From Candidatus Epulonipiscium viviparus (GTDB taxonomy: Bacteria; Bacillota; Clostridia; Lachnospirales; Cellulosilyticaceae), in the NCBI RefSeq assembly GCF_030708075.1, contig NZ_CP117982.1:2683302-2747301 (forward strand): 64,000 nt of DNA. Direction: 5' to 3'. Each line of letters begins with the position of its first letter. The first letter of the stretch is position 1. Made by a program: the position numbers and the translations under genes. Positions 8,381 to 18,745 of this stretch are shown in pieces. The notes under the pieces were generated by a model, which saw only the letters and a list, made by a program, of their open reading frames with translations, did no database searches and was not told the DNA's origin.

Positions 8381-10057
8381 ATGAAAGCATTTAAAGACAT
8401 ACCAATTAAGAAAAAGTTGTCGAGAATAATATGGGTATTAAGTTTGGGCATGGGATTTTTGAGTTTATTTTCGATTAACCGATATCAGTTTGTTAGAAAC
8501 GAAATAGATGATTATATGACCACTACATATGCGGCTCAAAATTCTGCAACAAGCATTTACTTATATATAGAAGCTATACAAAAAGCTTATTATAGAATAA
8601 TTTTAGAAGATGATGCGATCATAGATGCAGAACAAGTAAAAAACATAGAAAGTTTTATGAACCTATTGGAATTAGAAGAAGATGTTATGAATGAGACTTT
8701 TATATTAGATGATAGAATGAAAAATGAGTTGTTTGGATTAATGCAAGAATTGGAAGAAATTAGTAATAATGTAATAATTGCTGCGACAGATTATAGTGCA
8801 GAAGATACTTATGAATACATGAAACTTACTGTTATTCCTCTTGTAAATGAAATTTTTGAAAGCTTGCAAGATATATTAGAATTAACTCATAGTAAAAATG
8901 ATGATCTAATGATAAGTATAAAAAATATGATCAATGCTGTAATAGCATTTTTATTTTTGGGATTTTTAGTAGCAACGGCAACGGCAATGAAAGTTTATTT
9001 TACAGCTGTTAAAACGATTGTAAATCCTCTTAATAGCATGACTGAAGTGGCTAGGCAAATGGCTCAAGGAAATCTACATCATGATATTACATATACTTCT
9101 GAAGATGAAGTGGGTGCTCTGGCGGATGCTATGAAAAATATGACTACAATGTTATTTGGGTATATTACAAAAATAGATAAAGCACTTCAAGCTGTGAAGT
9201 CTGGCGATATGACGCAACCAATCAAAAACGAGTTTAAAGGAGACTTTAATAAAATCAAGGAAAATATTAATATTGTTGTAGAAACGCTAAATACAACTTT
9301 GTTACAAATTTCACAATCGTCTAAGCAGGTAGAGGAAAAAGCTGGCGTATCTTCTGAAGAGGCGATAACTTTAACTAATTGCGCAGCAACACAGGCTGAT
9401 ACCATGAAAAACTTTGCAGAACAAATGAGAAATCTCTACGATCGAATTATGCATAACATTAAGATTACCAATGAGTCGAATGTACTGGGAGTTAAATTAA
9501 AGACTACGGCGACAGATGCGATGGAAGAAATAGGATTGTTGCTAAAGGGGATGGAAGAAATTGTTGCAGCGATTTCGAATGTAGCTAGTTTTATTAGCGT
9601 AATCAATAATATTGCGACGCAAACCAACTTGCTTGCGTTGAACGCATCAATAGAGGCCGCGCGTGCTGGAGAGTCGGGAAAAGGATTTACAGTTGTTGCG
9701 CAAAATATACGTGAACTGGCTGTTAGAAGCTCGGCTCAGGTTAAGGAAATAGAAGAGGTGATAACAAGCTGTGTAGAAAGCGCGACTTCTGGGAGCAAGA
9801 TTGCCAATTCGGCGTCGGAAGCATTTAAACAAATTTTGAACCAAATTTCTAGAGCAACAGAGCTAAATGAAGATTTAATAGAAGGTTCGAATGCGCAAAA
9901 TGAAGTATTAAAATTTATTACGGAGGACCTAAAACAAATTTCGGCAAGTACCAAAGAAACAAAAGAATCAGCAGATGTTACATCGCAATTGAGTAATGAT
10001 CTATTAACTGAGTCAAAAATATTGGGAACTTTGATGGAAGATTTTAAAATTAATTAA
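8381..10057 (+). CDS. Methyl-accepting chemotaxis protein
   Basis: The start is ATG 8381 with GGGAGGG just upstream, giving 558 residues. The order is: membrane helix at about 15-33; a helical extracytoplasmic sensor of about 155 residues (4HB_MCP type); second helix at about 188-210; a HAMP domain ([19 protein letters not shown]); and a cytoplasmic signalling hairpin whose tip [20 protein letters not shown] is the CheA/CheW-binding region. It transmits a ligand signal to the flagellar motor through CheA. No che genes are in the window, so it is a stand-alone transducer with its own promoter and terminator. The ligand is unknown. Confidence 0.93.
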   Translation: MKAFKDIPIKKKLSRIIWVLSLGMGFLSLFSINRYQFVRNEIDDYMTTTYAAQNSATSIYLYIEAIQKAYYRIILEDDAIIDAEQVKNIESFMNLLELEEDVMNETFILDDRMKNELFGLMQELEEISNNVIIAATDYSAEDTYEYMKLTVIPLVNEIFESLQDILELTHSKNDDLMISIKNMINAVIAFLFLGFLVATATAMKVYFTAVKTIVNPLNSMTEVARQMAQGNLHHDITYTSEDEVGALADAMKNMTTMLFGYITKIDKALQAVKSGDMTQPIKNEFKGDFNKIKENINIVVETLNTTLLQISQSSKQVEEKAGVSSEEAITLTNCAATQADTMKNFAEQMRNLYDRIMHNIKITNESNVLGVKLKTTATDAMEEIGLLLKGMEEIVAAISNVASFISVINNIATQTNLLALNASIEAARAGESGKGFTVVAQNIRELAVRSSAQVKEIEEVITSCVESATSGSKIANSASEAFKQILNQISRATELNEDLIEGSNAQNEVLKFITEDLKQISASTKETKESADVTSQLSNDLLTESKILGTLMEDFKIN

Positions 10058-10066
10058 TGAGAAGAG

Positions 10067-10102
10067 GCTGTTTTGGTATATAATACTGAAGCAGCTTTTT
10101 TT
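10067..10102 (+). terminator. Rho-independent terminator of the MCP gene
   Basis: GCTGTTTTGGTAT pairs with ATACTGAAGCAGC over 13 bp with three G-U pairs and a three-base loop, followed by seven T. Confidence 0.88.
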
Positions 10103-10137
10103 ATTGCATAGAATTTGCAACTCGAATGCAATTTGTA

Positions 10138-10166
10138 TTGCTTTTTTGATGATAAACTGATAATAT
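10138..10166 (+). promoter_or_regulatory. Sigma-A-like promoter for the solute-binding protein gene
   Basis: TTGCTT (10138-10143), a 17-nt spacer, and TAATAT (10161-10166), with the gene start about 40 nt downstream. Confidence 0.5.
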
Positions 10167-10204
10167 AAACTGATGTCTAAATATATACTATGGGAGGAAT
10201 TGAA

Positions 10205-11752
10205 TTGAACAAGCATTTTAAGAAAGTATTGCTTTGCGCAGGAGTAGCAGTTGGCTTGTGTGGTTGTAGCGGAGGAATGAAAGATACATTGACGCTGGGG
10301 TGTAGTAATTTTTCAAATTCATTGGATCCTAGTGCATCTCCAAACTCGGCTTGGGGAACTGCTAGATATGGAATAGGAGAAGGACTTTTTAGATTTGATG
10401 ACACGATGAATGCACAGCCATATTTATGTGATACATATGAAGTGAATGATGAAAAAACTGTTTGGAAGTTTCATATTAGGGATGGAGTAAAATTTTCAAA
10501 TGGGAAAGAGTTAACCGCGGCGGCAGTAGTGGCAAGTTTTGAATATTTATATGAGCAAGAACGCAATTATAAAGGCACCAATAAGCCGAGCCAATATTTG
10601 GAATATACAGACATTGCTGCAGACGATGCGACAAATGTGGTAACGATAGTAACAAAGCGACCATATGCAGATCTTACAAAAGTACTATCACACGTGAACT
10701 ATATAATTTTGGATACAGAAAGCGATATGGCACTGGCGCCAGTGGGGACTGGACCATATAAAGTTGTGAATAATGAAGTAAGCGTATCTATGGAATTAGA
10801 GAGAAATGAACATTATTGGAATGGCGAGGTGCCGTTTGAAAAACTAAATATAATTTATATGGAAGATAGTACGATAAAATCGTTTGCACTACAAGCCAAA
10901 GATGTGGACATAGTAGATAGCATTACAACAGCACACGATTTGAAAATGTTGCGAGAGTCTGAAGATTTTAATGTGGCAGAAACAGTGAGTACAAGGACGG
11001 CATTTTCGTATATAAACCATGATGGGGTGTTGGGAAATGACACATTACGAGAAGCAGTTTTGCTGGCGGTAGATGATGAAACTATAGCAGAAGTAACATT
11101 AGGTGGCGTATATACGGCAGGATGTGCAGTGCTTCCATTAACTCTAGATTATGGATATAACGAATTAATAGACAAAACGCCATTTAATGTAGAGTTGGCA
11201 AAAGCAAAATTGGACGAGGCGGGAATAATAGATACAGATGGAGATGGGATTAGAGAATTGGATGGTGAAAATATAAGCATAGATTATATAAGTTACGTGA
11301 TGAAAAGCTTGGATGTAGTTGCCGAAGCAGTAGCAGCAAATCTAAATGACATAGGAATAGATGTAAAGCTGCGAGTATTGGATTCTGATACGCACTGGAA
11401 CATGGTAGCAAACAGAGAATTTGATTTAGCGATAAATAGTTGGCTGACAGTTCCAGTAGGAGATCCGGTGGGATTTTTAAAAAATTGGTATGGCAAGAGC
11501 GATATAAATTATAGTGGTTATCAAAATAATGAGTACGATATTTTATATGAGGCATTGTTAGAAGAAATAGATATAATGCATCAAAAAACTTTAATCCAAA
11601 GATTACAGCAAATATTGATTGACGATTCGGCAACGATGGTGAATGGATATTATGAAAGCAATTTATCAAGCAACGCAAAAATAGAAGGTGTGACCATGCC
11701 GATGTCAGAAAGTTTTTGGATTACAGCAGATATTAAACCAGCAGAAAATTAA
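10205..11752 (+). CDS. Family 5 solute-binding lipoprotein (oligopeptide/nickel type)
   Basis: The start is TTG 10205, 7 nt after GGGAGG; the ATG at 10190 would place that site inside the gene. The 515-residue product has a lipoprotein signal peptide (lipobox GLCGC, lipidated Cys at about residue 21) and an SBP_bac_5 fold as in OppA/DppA/NikA: GIGEGLFRFD near the N-terminus, then VWKFHIRDGVKFSNGKELTA. It would capture a peptide or similar ligand outside the membrane for an ABC importer. No permease or ATPase genes adjoin it and it has its own promoter and terminator, so it is an orphan here; the Opp/Dpp-type ATPase at 63352 is too far to be linked by position. Confidence 0.9.
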   Translation: MNKHFKKVLLCAGVAVGLCGCSGGMKDTLTLGCSNFSNSLDPSASPNSAWGTARYGIGEGLFRFDDTMNAQPYLCDTYEVNDEKTVWKFHIRDGVKFSNGKELTAAAVVASFEYLYEQERNYKGTNKPSQYLEYTDIAADDATNVVTIVTKRPYADLTKVLSHVNYIILDTESDMALAPVGTGPYKVVNNEVSVSMELERNEHYWNGEVPFEKLNIIYMEDSTIKSFALQAKDVDIVDSITTAHDLKMLRESEDFNVAETVSTRTAFSYINHDGVLGNDTLREAVLLAVDDETIAEVTLGGVYTAGCAVLPLTLDYGYNELIDKTPFNVELAKAKLDEAGIIDTDGDGIRELDGENISIDYISYVMKSLDVVAEAVAANLNDIGIDVKLRVLDSDTHWNMVANREFDLAINSWLTVPVGDPVGFLKNWYGKSDINYSGYQNNEYDILYEALLEEIDIMHQKTLIQRLQQILIDDSATMVNGYYESNLSSNAKIEGVTMPMSESFWITADIKPAEN

Positions 11753-11765
11753 AAAATGTATTTGG

Positions 11766-11796
11766 AGTCTCGATTTTATAAAGGATCGAGACTTTT
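11766..11796 (+). terminator. Rho-independent terminator of the solute-binding protein gene
   Basis: AGTCTCGAT pairs perfectly with ATCGAGACT around a ten-base loop, followed by TTT. Confidence 0.8.
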
Positions 11797-11842
11797 GCCA
11801 TGAATTGGAGCGAATATTTTTTTAAGAATTTTCAAAAAACTA

Positions 11843-11871
11843 TTGACAGGAGGTTTTTTGTATGATAAAGT
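11843..11871 (+). promoter_or_regulatory. Sigma-A promoter of the hrcA-dnaK operon
   Basis: TTGACA (11843-11848), a 17-nt spacer, and TAAAGT (11866-11871); the CIRCE operator begins 12 nt after the -10, over the likely transcription start. Confidence 0.7.
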
Positions 11872-11882
11872 ATCAAATGTAG

Positions 11883-11909
11883 TTAGCACTCGCATCAAAT
11901 GAGTGCTAA
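11883..11909 (+). promoter_or_regulatory. CIRCE operator (HrcA binding site)
   Basis: A perfect inverted repeat TTAGCACTC-N9-GAGTGCTAA, identical to the CIRCE consensus. HrcA binds it and represses the operon until heat shock titrates GroEL. It lies just upstream of hrcA, so the repressor controls its own operon. Confidence 0.97.
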
Positions 11910-11939
11910 CAAAAAACTAAAGATGGGAGGCGCAACAGG

Positions 11940-12956
11940 ATGAAGGAAAGAAAGATTCGTATTCTGGAAGCGATTATTCAAGACTATATACAAACAGGCG
12001 CACCAGTTGGATCTAGAACACTCTCTAAAAAGTATGATTTAAAACTTAGTTCAGCAACGATAAGAAATGAAATGTCTGACTTAGAAGAGCTTGGTCTAAT
12101 AACTCAACCTCATGCCTCTGCAGGTCGTATCCCATCAGATAAAGGATATAGGCTTTATGTAGATAGCCTTATGGGCAAGGAGGACTTGAGCCCCGAGCTT
12201 AGTAATGTTATCGGAAAAATGTTGCACGACAAAATAAATAATATAGACTCTTTAATAGAAGAGACGGCAAAATTAGTTGCATTAACAACAAACTACGCAA
12301 CTATTGCGAGCACTTTTTCTATGAATGAGCCAATTGTTAAGAGGGTTCAGATTATGCCGTTAGAGCCCAAAACTATTGCGTGTATCGTTATAACTGATTC
12401 AAATTTATTGAAGCATCAGTTGATATTAGCAGATATCGAGGTAACGGACCTATTGGCAAATCAGTTAACAGCAATCTTAAATAAAATCATTGTTGGAATG
12501 ACTGCAATGAACTTACGACAGTGCAATCTTGATATGATAGACCAAACGTATAAGCCCCTAGTTATAAAAATTATAAATACAGTTATTCAAATATTATCTG
12601 AAAAAGATTATAGTCATGTGTTTTCTAGAGGAACTACAAATATATTGGAGTTTCAGGAGTTTAATGATATGCAAAAAGCCAGAGAGCTGTTGGAGCTATT
12701 AGATAAGAAACCGTATCTAACTAGTTTGCTATCAAAAAGCGCTACTAATACTGTAAATATCAGTATTGGAGAAGAAAACAACTTGGAGCCTATGAAAGAG
12801 TGCAGCGTTATAACAACGACGTATAAAGTGGGCGAATGTACTTTGGGTTCTATAGGAATAATTGGACCAAAGCGAATGAACTATAGTCAGGTGGTAAGTT
12901 TATTAGAACAAATTTCGACTCAACTTACAAAGATGTTTGGAAAAGACTTTATATAG
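11940..12956 (+). CDS. hrcA: Heat-inducible transcription repressor HrcA
   Basis: HrcA is the CIRCE-binding repressor of class I heat-shock genes; GroEL promotes its active form. The 338-residue protein has an N-terminal winged helix (SSATIRNEMSDLEELGLI and QPHASAGRIPSDKGYRLYVD, both diagnostic) and the GAF-like dimerisation region typical of HrcA. It is the first gene of hrcA-grpE-dnaK-dnaJ, with a CIRCE element 30 nt upstream and GGGAGG before the ATG. Length is normal for the family. Confidence 0.97.
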   Translation: MKERKIRILEAIIQDYIQTGAPVGSRTLSKKYDLKLSSATIRNEMSDLEELGLITQPHASAGRIPSDKGYRLYVDSLMGKEDLSPELSNVIGKMLHDKINNIDSLIEETAKLVALTTNYATIASTFSMNEPIVKRVQIMPLEPKTIACIVITDSNLLKHQLILADIEVTDLLANQLTAILNKIIVGMTAMNLRQCNLDMIDQTYKPLVIKIINTVIQILSEKDYSHVFSRGTTNILEFQEFNDMQKARELLELLDKKPYLTSLLSKSATNTVNISIGEENNLEPMKECSVITTTYKVGECTLGSIGIIGPKRMNYSQVVSLLEQISTQLTKMFGKDFI

Positions 12957-12968
12957 GAAGGAATTTTT

Positions 12969-13511
12969 ATGAAGAAAAAGCAAAGAGAGACTGCAGAAGT
13001 TGCAGAAGAGCAAGTAGAATCAGCGATTGAAGAGACAGAAGCTGAAGAAATTGAGGCAGAAGTTGAAGAGGCGGTTGAGGACGCAGAAGTGGTTGATAGC
13101 AAAGACCAAAATTTGGAAAGACTTCAACGTCTAATGGCTGAATTTGATAATTATAGAAAAAGAACCGAGAAGGAAAAGTCTACTGTTTATGACATGGCAG
13201 TGAGCTCGATAGTAACCGATCTGCTAGGAACAGTTGATAACTTTGAGAGAGCCTTAAAGCAAGAATGTAGTGACAAGGAATTTTTTGATGGCGTTTCTAT
13301 GATTTATAAGCAATTGATTGGAGCCATAGATAAAATTGGGGTTAAGGTTATTGAAACTGAAGGAAAAGAATTTGATCCCAAATATCATAATGCAATTTTT
13401 CATGTTGAAGATGAGAACTTGCCTAAAAATTTCATAGTAGAAGAATTACAAAGAGGCTATACTTTTAAGGATAAAGTGCTTAGACACAGTTTAGTTAAAG
13501 TGGCAAATTAA
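12969..13511 (+). CDS. grpE: Nucleotide exchange factor GrpE
   Basis: GrpE releases ADP from DnaK. The 180-residue protein starts with a very acidic, low-complexity tail (residues about 5-45), followed by the long dimer helix (LQRLMAEFDNYRKRTEKEK) and the C-terminal beta domain (GKEFDPKYHNAIFHVED, ELQRGYTFKDKVLRHSLV), which contacts DnaK. It lies 12 nt after hrcA with AGGAAGG before its ATG. Confidence 0.97.
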   Translation: MKKKQRETAEVAEEQVESAIEETEAEEIEAEVEEAVEDAEVVDSKDQNLERLQRLMAEFDNYRKRTEKEKSTVYDMAVSSIVTDLLGTVDNFERALKQECSDKEFFDGVSMIYKQLIGAIDKIGVKVIETEGKEFDPKYHNAIFHVEDENLPKNFIVEELQRGYTFKDKVLRHSLVKVAN

Positions 13512-13513
13512 AT

Positions 13514-13544
13514 TTTAGTTTGGAAGTATACTATAACTAAAAAA
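13514..13544 (+). other. Inverted repeat in the grpE-dnaK intergenic region
   Basis: TTTTAGTT and AACTAAAA flank 14 nt that include AGTATACT. There is no T-run after it, so it is not a terminator; it could be an RNA processing or stability hairpin. The rest of the 104-nt gap shows only an AT-rich leader and the dnaK ribosome site. Confidence 0.4.
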
Positions 13545-13594
13545 TGGTAATAATCTACTCGTAAACTAATAGAAAATAATAATTTATCATATAA

Positions 13595-15460
<1,866 letters not shown>

Positions 15461-15470
15461 CAACTTTACA

Positions 15471-15499
15471 AAGTCAAAGGGCACTCCTCTTTGGCTTTT
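15471..15499 (+). terminator. Weak terminator or attenuator between dnaK and dnaJ
   Basis: AAGTCAAAG pairs with CTTTGGCTT (one G-U pair), followed by only four T. It probably lowers dnaJ transcription relative to dnaK rather than ending it. Confidence 0.6.
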
Positions 15500-15538
15500 A
15501 ATGCGTTAAAATAAAAAATAATTTAATGGTGGTGAAGT

Positions 15539-16717
15539 ATGGCAACAAAAAAAGATTATTATGATGTGCTTGGTGTGAATAAAAGTTCAACAGAAGCAGA
15601 AATTAAAAAAGCATATAGAAAGGTAGCGAAAAAGTATCATCCAGATACTAATCCAGACAACGCAGAAGCGGAGTCAAAGTTTAAGGAAGCTTCAGAAGCG
15701 TATGAAGTTTTGAGTGATTCTGATAAAAAAGCTGCCTATGATAGGTTTGGACATAGCGCGTTTGAACAAGGTGCGGGCGGCGGAGCTGGCGGAGGCGGTT
15801 TTGGTGGCTTTGGAGATTTTGGCGGCTTTAGTAGTAGTGGCTTTAGCAGTGGTGGGTTCGACTTCGAAGATCTTTTTGGAGACTTATTTGGTGGAGGTAG
15901 TAGGCGTTCGTCTAGGCGTGGGCCAAAACCTGGTGCAGATATCGAGCAAACAATTCAGATTACATTTGCGGAAGCTGCTTTTGGAGTGGATAAAGAGATT
16001 ACAGTGCAAACTTCTGAAACTTGCCCTACCTGTAAAGGAAGCAAAGCGAAGCCAGGAACTCATGCGGAAACTTGCTCGAAGTGTAATGGTACGGGTCAAA
16101 TCAAAATTACTCAAAGAACGATTCTTGGAAATATGCAAACTACATCAACTTGTGACGTTTGTAGAGGAGAAGGTAAGGTTATTAAGGAGAAGTGTACTAC
16201 TTGTCGTGGAACAGGTAAAGTTAAGGTATCTAAAAAAGTTACTGTGAACATACCTCCGGGTATTGATACCGGCCAGACTTTGCGTGTAAATGGAAAAGGA
16301 GAAGCTGGAGATATTGGGGCACCAGACGGTGATTTATTGCTGACAATATATATTAAGGCACATGAGATATTTAAGCGAGACGGAAATAGTGTAAACATGA
16401 GAATGCCGATTAGTTTTAAGCAAGCAGCGCTGGGAGCCGAGGTTTCGGTGCCAACTCTCGATGGAAATGTAAAGCTAGATATTAAGGAAGGAACTCAGAC
16501 GGGAACCAAGTTTAGACTGCAAGGAAAAGGAATTCCAAGCTTGAGAAATCCAAAGGTACGAGGGGATCAATATGTAGAAGTGTATGTAGAGGTGCCTAAA
16601 AATCTTTCGGCAACGCAAAAGGAATTGCTCGAAAAGTTTGATTCTAATACAAAGGATAGCCATCAGCCAGAACAAACAAAGTTTAAGCAAAGGTTAGAAA
16701 GATTGTTTAAGAAATGA
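15539..16717 (+). CDS. dnaJ: Co-chaperone DnaJ (Hsp40)
   Basis: The 392-residue type I Hsp40 has a J domain with the HPD tripeptide (YHPDTNPDN, about residue 35) that stimulates DnaK ATPase, a Gly/Phe-rich linker with GGG repeats (about 75-125), four zinc-finger Cys pairs ([32 protein letters not shown]) and the C-terminal substrate-binding domain. The first Cys repeat is slightly off the CxxCxGxG consensus. It is the last gene of the heat-shock operon. Confidence 0.97.
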   Translation: MATKKDYYDVLGVNKSSTEAEIKKAYRKVAKKYHPDTNPDNAEAESKFKEASEAYEVLSDSDKKAAYDRFGHSAFEQGAGGGAGGGGFGGFGDFGGFSSSGFSSGGFDFEDLFGDLFGGGSRRSSRRGPKPGADIEQTIQITFAEAAFGVDKEITVQTSETCPTCKGSKAKPGTHAETCSKCNGTGQIKITQRTILGNMQTTSTCDVCRGEGKVIKEKCTTCRGTGKVKVSKKVTVNIPPGIDTGQTLRVNGKGEAGDIGAPDGDLLLTIYIKAHEIFKRDGNSVNMRMPISFKQAALGAEVSVPTLDGNVKLDIKEGTQTGTKFRLQGKGIPSLRNPKVRGDQYVEVYVEVPKNLSATQKELLEKFDSNTKDSHQPEQTKFKQRLERLFKK

Positions 16718-16740
16718 AGTAAAAAATGATTTTTGGAGAA

Positions 16741-16778
16741 ACGAGAGGGCAGATATGGGGCTCCCTCGTAATTTTTTT
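16741..16778 (+). terminator. Rho-independent terminator of the dnaK operon
   Basis: ACGAGAGGG pairs with the CTCCCTCGT arm (one bulged A), followed by seven T. It ends just before the prmA ribosome site. Confidence 0.78.
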
Positions 16779-16795
16779 GTTAGGAGAAATAGCAT

Positions 16796-17734
16796 ATGGA
16801 TTGTATAGAATTTAAGATAGAAACAACAACTGCAGCGGTGGAAGCGATCAGTTATTTTATTGCAGATACATTGGAGGGCGGAGTGGAGATTTGCGATCCC
16901 AAAGATGCCATAAATCAGGACAAGACCCAAACTTGGTATGATTTTATTGATGAAAGTTTACTAGATGCTGACATGAATACAGTTTTTGTGAAAGCATATT
17001 TTAATAAAGGAATAAATATAGAAGAATATAAGGAAAAAATTTCAGCTGAGTTAGAACATATAAAAGAGTTTTTGGATGTTGGCGCCGCGCAAATTATTGT
17101 GAGCGAAATTCCAGAAGAAAAATGGGCAAACGAGTGGAAGAAGTATTATAAGACTTTTAACATTACAGATAAAATAGTGATCAAACCATCGTGGTTGGCA
17201 TATGATGTTGCAGGCGATGAAATTGTGATAGAAATGGATCCGGGAATGGCATTTGGCTCGGGCACTCATGAAACTACATCGATGTGTGTTCAGTTATTAG
17301 AAAAATATCTAAAAAAAAGCAATAGAGTACTGGATGTAGGCACTGGTAGTGGAATTCTCGGAATTGTTGCCGCAAAACTTGGGGCATCAGTTTTGGGAGT
17401 GGATATCGATCCGATGTCGGTTAAAGTTGCTGTAGAAAATGTCGCGATCAATGGTGTTGCAGATAATATGGCGGTTGTGCAAGGAGATTTGCTGGAAGTC
17501 GTTGCGGAAAAGGCAGATATTGTCATTTCGAATATAATAGCAGATGTGATAATTGTATTGGCAGCGCAGGTAAGGCAAGTGTTGAAACCGGGTGGAGTGT
17601 GGATTGCTTCAGGGATTATTGATGAGAAAAAAGCAGCGGTGCTGAAGGCAGTTGAAAAGCATGGCTGGGAGGTTGTAGAAGTAACAGAAAAAAATGAATG
17701 GGTTGCGTTGGCAATGCGTGATGTTAATGCCTAA
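16796..17734 (+). CDS. prmA: Ribosomal protein L11 methyltransferase
   Basis: PrmA trimethylates ribosomal protein L11 with S-adenosylmethionine. The 312-residue protein has the N-terminal L11-recognition domain and a Rossmann methyltransferase domain with GMAFGSGTHETT (about residue 150), motif I LDVGTGSGILGI and the catalytic-region motif IVISNIIADVI (NPPY-like). dnaJ-prmA-rsmE is a classic Firmicute order. Its last 77 nt lie within the first copy of the 184-bp tandem duplication, but the reading frame is complete and ends at the normal position. Confidence 0.95.
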   Translation: MDCIEFKIETTTAAVEAISYFIADTLEGGVEICDPKDAINQDKTQTWYDFIDESLLDADMNTVFVKAYFNKGINIEEYKEKISAELEHIKEFLDVGAAQIIVSEIPEEKWANEWKKYYKTFNITDKIVIKPSWLAYDVAGDEIVIEMDPGMAFGSGTHETTSMCVQLLEKYLKKSNRVLDVGTGSGILGIVAAKLGASVLGVDIDPMSVKVAVENVAINGVADNMAVVQGDLLEVVAEKADIVISNIIADVIIVLAAQVRQVLKPGGVWIASGIIDEKKAAVLKAVEKHGWEVVEVTEKNEWVALAMRDVNA

Positions 17735-18025
17735 ATATTTTGTAGATAAGTCTAATATAAAAGATGCGACGATCGTGATAGAAGATAGAAATTTTCATCA
17801 TATTAAAAATGTTATGCGAGCCAAGATAGGTGATCAATTGCAGCATGGCTGGGAGGTTGTAGAAGTAACAGAAAAAAATGAATGGGTTGCGTTGGCAATG
17901 CGTGATGTTAATGCCTAAATATTTTGTAGATAAGTCTAATATAAAAGATGCGACGATCGTGATAGAAGATAGAAATTTTCATCATATTAAAAATGTTATG
18001 CGAGCCAAGATAGGTGATCAATTGC
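17658..18025 (+). repeat. Perfect 184-bp tandem duplication across the prmA-rsmE junction
   Basis: Positions 17658-17841 and 17842-18025 are identical base for base, copy next to copy, with no shared bases extending beyond the unit at the joint. Each copy holds the last 77 nt of prmA and the first 105-120 nt of rsmE. Both genes still have an intact full-length frame. Perfect identity means either a very recent duplication or an assembly join of two overlapping contig ends. Confidence 0.97.
17721..17918 (+). pseudogene. RsmE-PrmA hybrid reading frame created by the duplication
   Basis: The rsmE start in the first copy reads about 38 RsmE residues, crosses the joint at 17841, and continues into the PrmA C-terminal residues in the PrmA frame (ending WVALAMRDVNA), 65 residues in all. 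It keeps the natural overlap with the intact rsmE start at 17905. It lacks the SPOUT domain and is not expected to function. Confidence 0.8.
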
Positions 18026-18648
18026 TTGTGGGTGATAAAGAAAACGGAATGTACAAATGTTTTGTTGCAGAGATTTCGGCAAATTTTATTACTGCAAATA
18101 TAGTGGAGGTCTTTGCGGCAGATACCGAGCCTGCAGTAGATATAGTATTGTTTGCGCCTCTTATTAAAGGAGACAAGATGGAATGGGTTATTCAAAAAGC
18201 AGTGGAAATCGGGATCGCGAAGATTATACCGATATATACGCAACACTGCGTGGTGAAGCTGGAGTCTGAGAAGAAGATTGCCTCGAAAGTTGAAAGGTGG
18301 AACAAAATAGCGGAGTCGGCAGCAAAGCAGTCGGGGCGTGGCATAACCGTCGCGGTGGCAGACCCAATGAAATTTGCTGATGCGATGGAGTTTGCTGATG
18401 CCGCGCTGGATGTTATTGCAATACCATATGAAAAAGAAGATACGCAAACATTTAAGAAAATGCTAAGAGAAAATCAGTTTACAAGCCTGGGGATTTTTGT
18501 TGGGCCAGAGGGAGGGTTTGCAGCAGAAGAGATTGCTATTGCAGAAAAATTCGGAGCAATGGTAGTCACGTTGGGTAAAAGAATTTTGAGAAGTGAGACA
18601 GCTAGTATTGTGGCCACCGCGCTAGCTGTCCATGAAACTAATAATTGA
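17905..18648 (+). CDS. rsmE: 16S rRNA (uracil1498-N3)-methyltransferase
   Basis: RsmE methylates U1498 of 16S rRNA. The 247-residue product starts at ATG 17905 (or ATG 17911), overlapping the duplicated prmA end. It shows an N-terminal PUA-like domain (FHHIKNVMRAKIGDQL) and a C-terminal SPOUT knot with IFVGPEGGFAAEEI and LGKRILRSETAS, both diagnostic. The more upstream in-frame ATG at 17878 lies inside duplicated prmA sequence and is not the natural start. A UUCG terminator follows. Confidence 0.94.
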   Translation: MLMPKYFVDKSNIKDATIVIEDRNFHHIKNVMRAKIGDQLLVGDKENGMYKCFVAEISANFITANIVEVFAADTEPAVDIVLFAPLIKGDKMEWVIQKAVEIGIAKIIPIYTQHCVVKLESEKKIASKVERWNKIAESAAKQSGRGITVAVADPMKFADAMEFADAALDVIAIPYEKEDTQTFKKMLRENQFTSLGIFVGPEGGFAAEEIAIAEKFGAMVVTLGKRILRSETASIVATALAVHETNN

Positions 18649-18654
18649 GTTGCG

Positions 18655-18674
18655 CCTTCTTCGGAAGGTTTTTT
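18655..18674 (+). terminator. Rho-independent terminator of rsmE
   Basis: CCTTC-TTCG-GAAGG, a stem closed by a stable UUCG tetraloop, followed by six T. Confidence 0.9.
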
Positions 18675-18745
18675 CTATAAATGACTTTATTTTTGATTTG
18701 TTTTAGAGTATAATCTAAGAAAATAATATTTAAAAGGAGTAGCTG

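Noticed and set aside
15714-16247. 177-codon plus-strand frame inside dnaJ
   Set aside because: It is an alternate frame of the Gly-rich and zinc-finger coding region; DnaJ is unambiguous.
17658-18025. CRISPR-like or mobile repeat reading of the two tandem duplications
   Set aside because: There are only two copies each, no spacers, no inverted ends and no transposase; the copies contain parts of neighbouring host genes.
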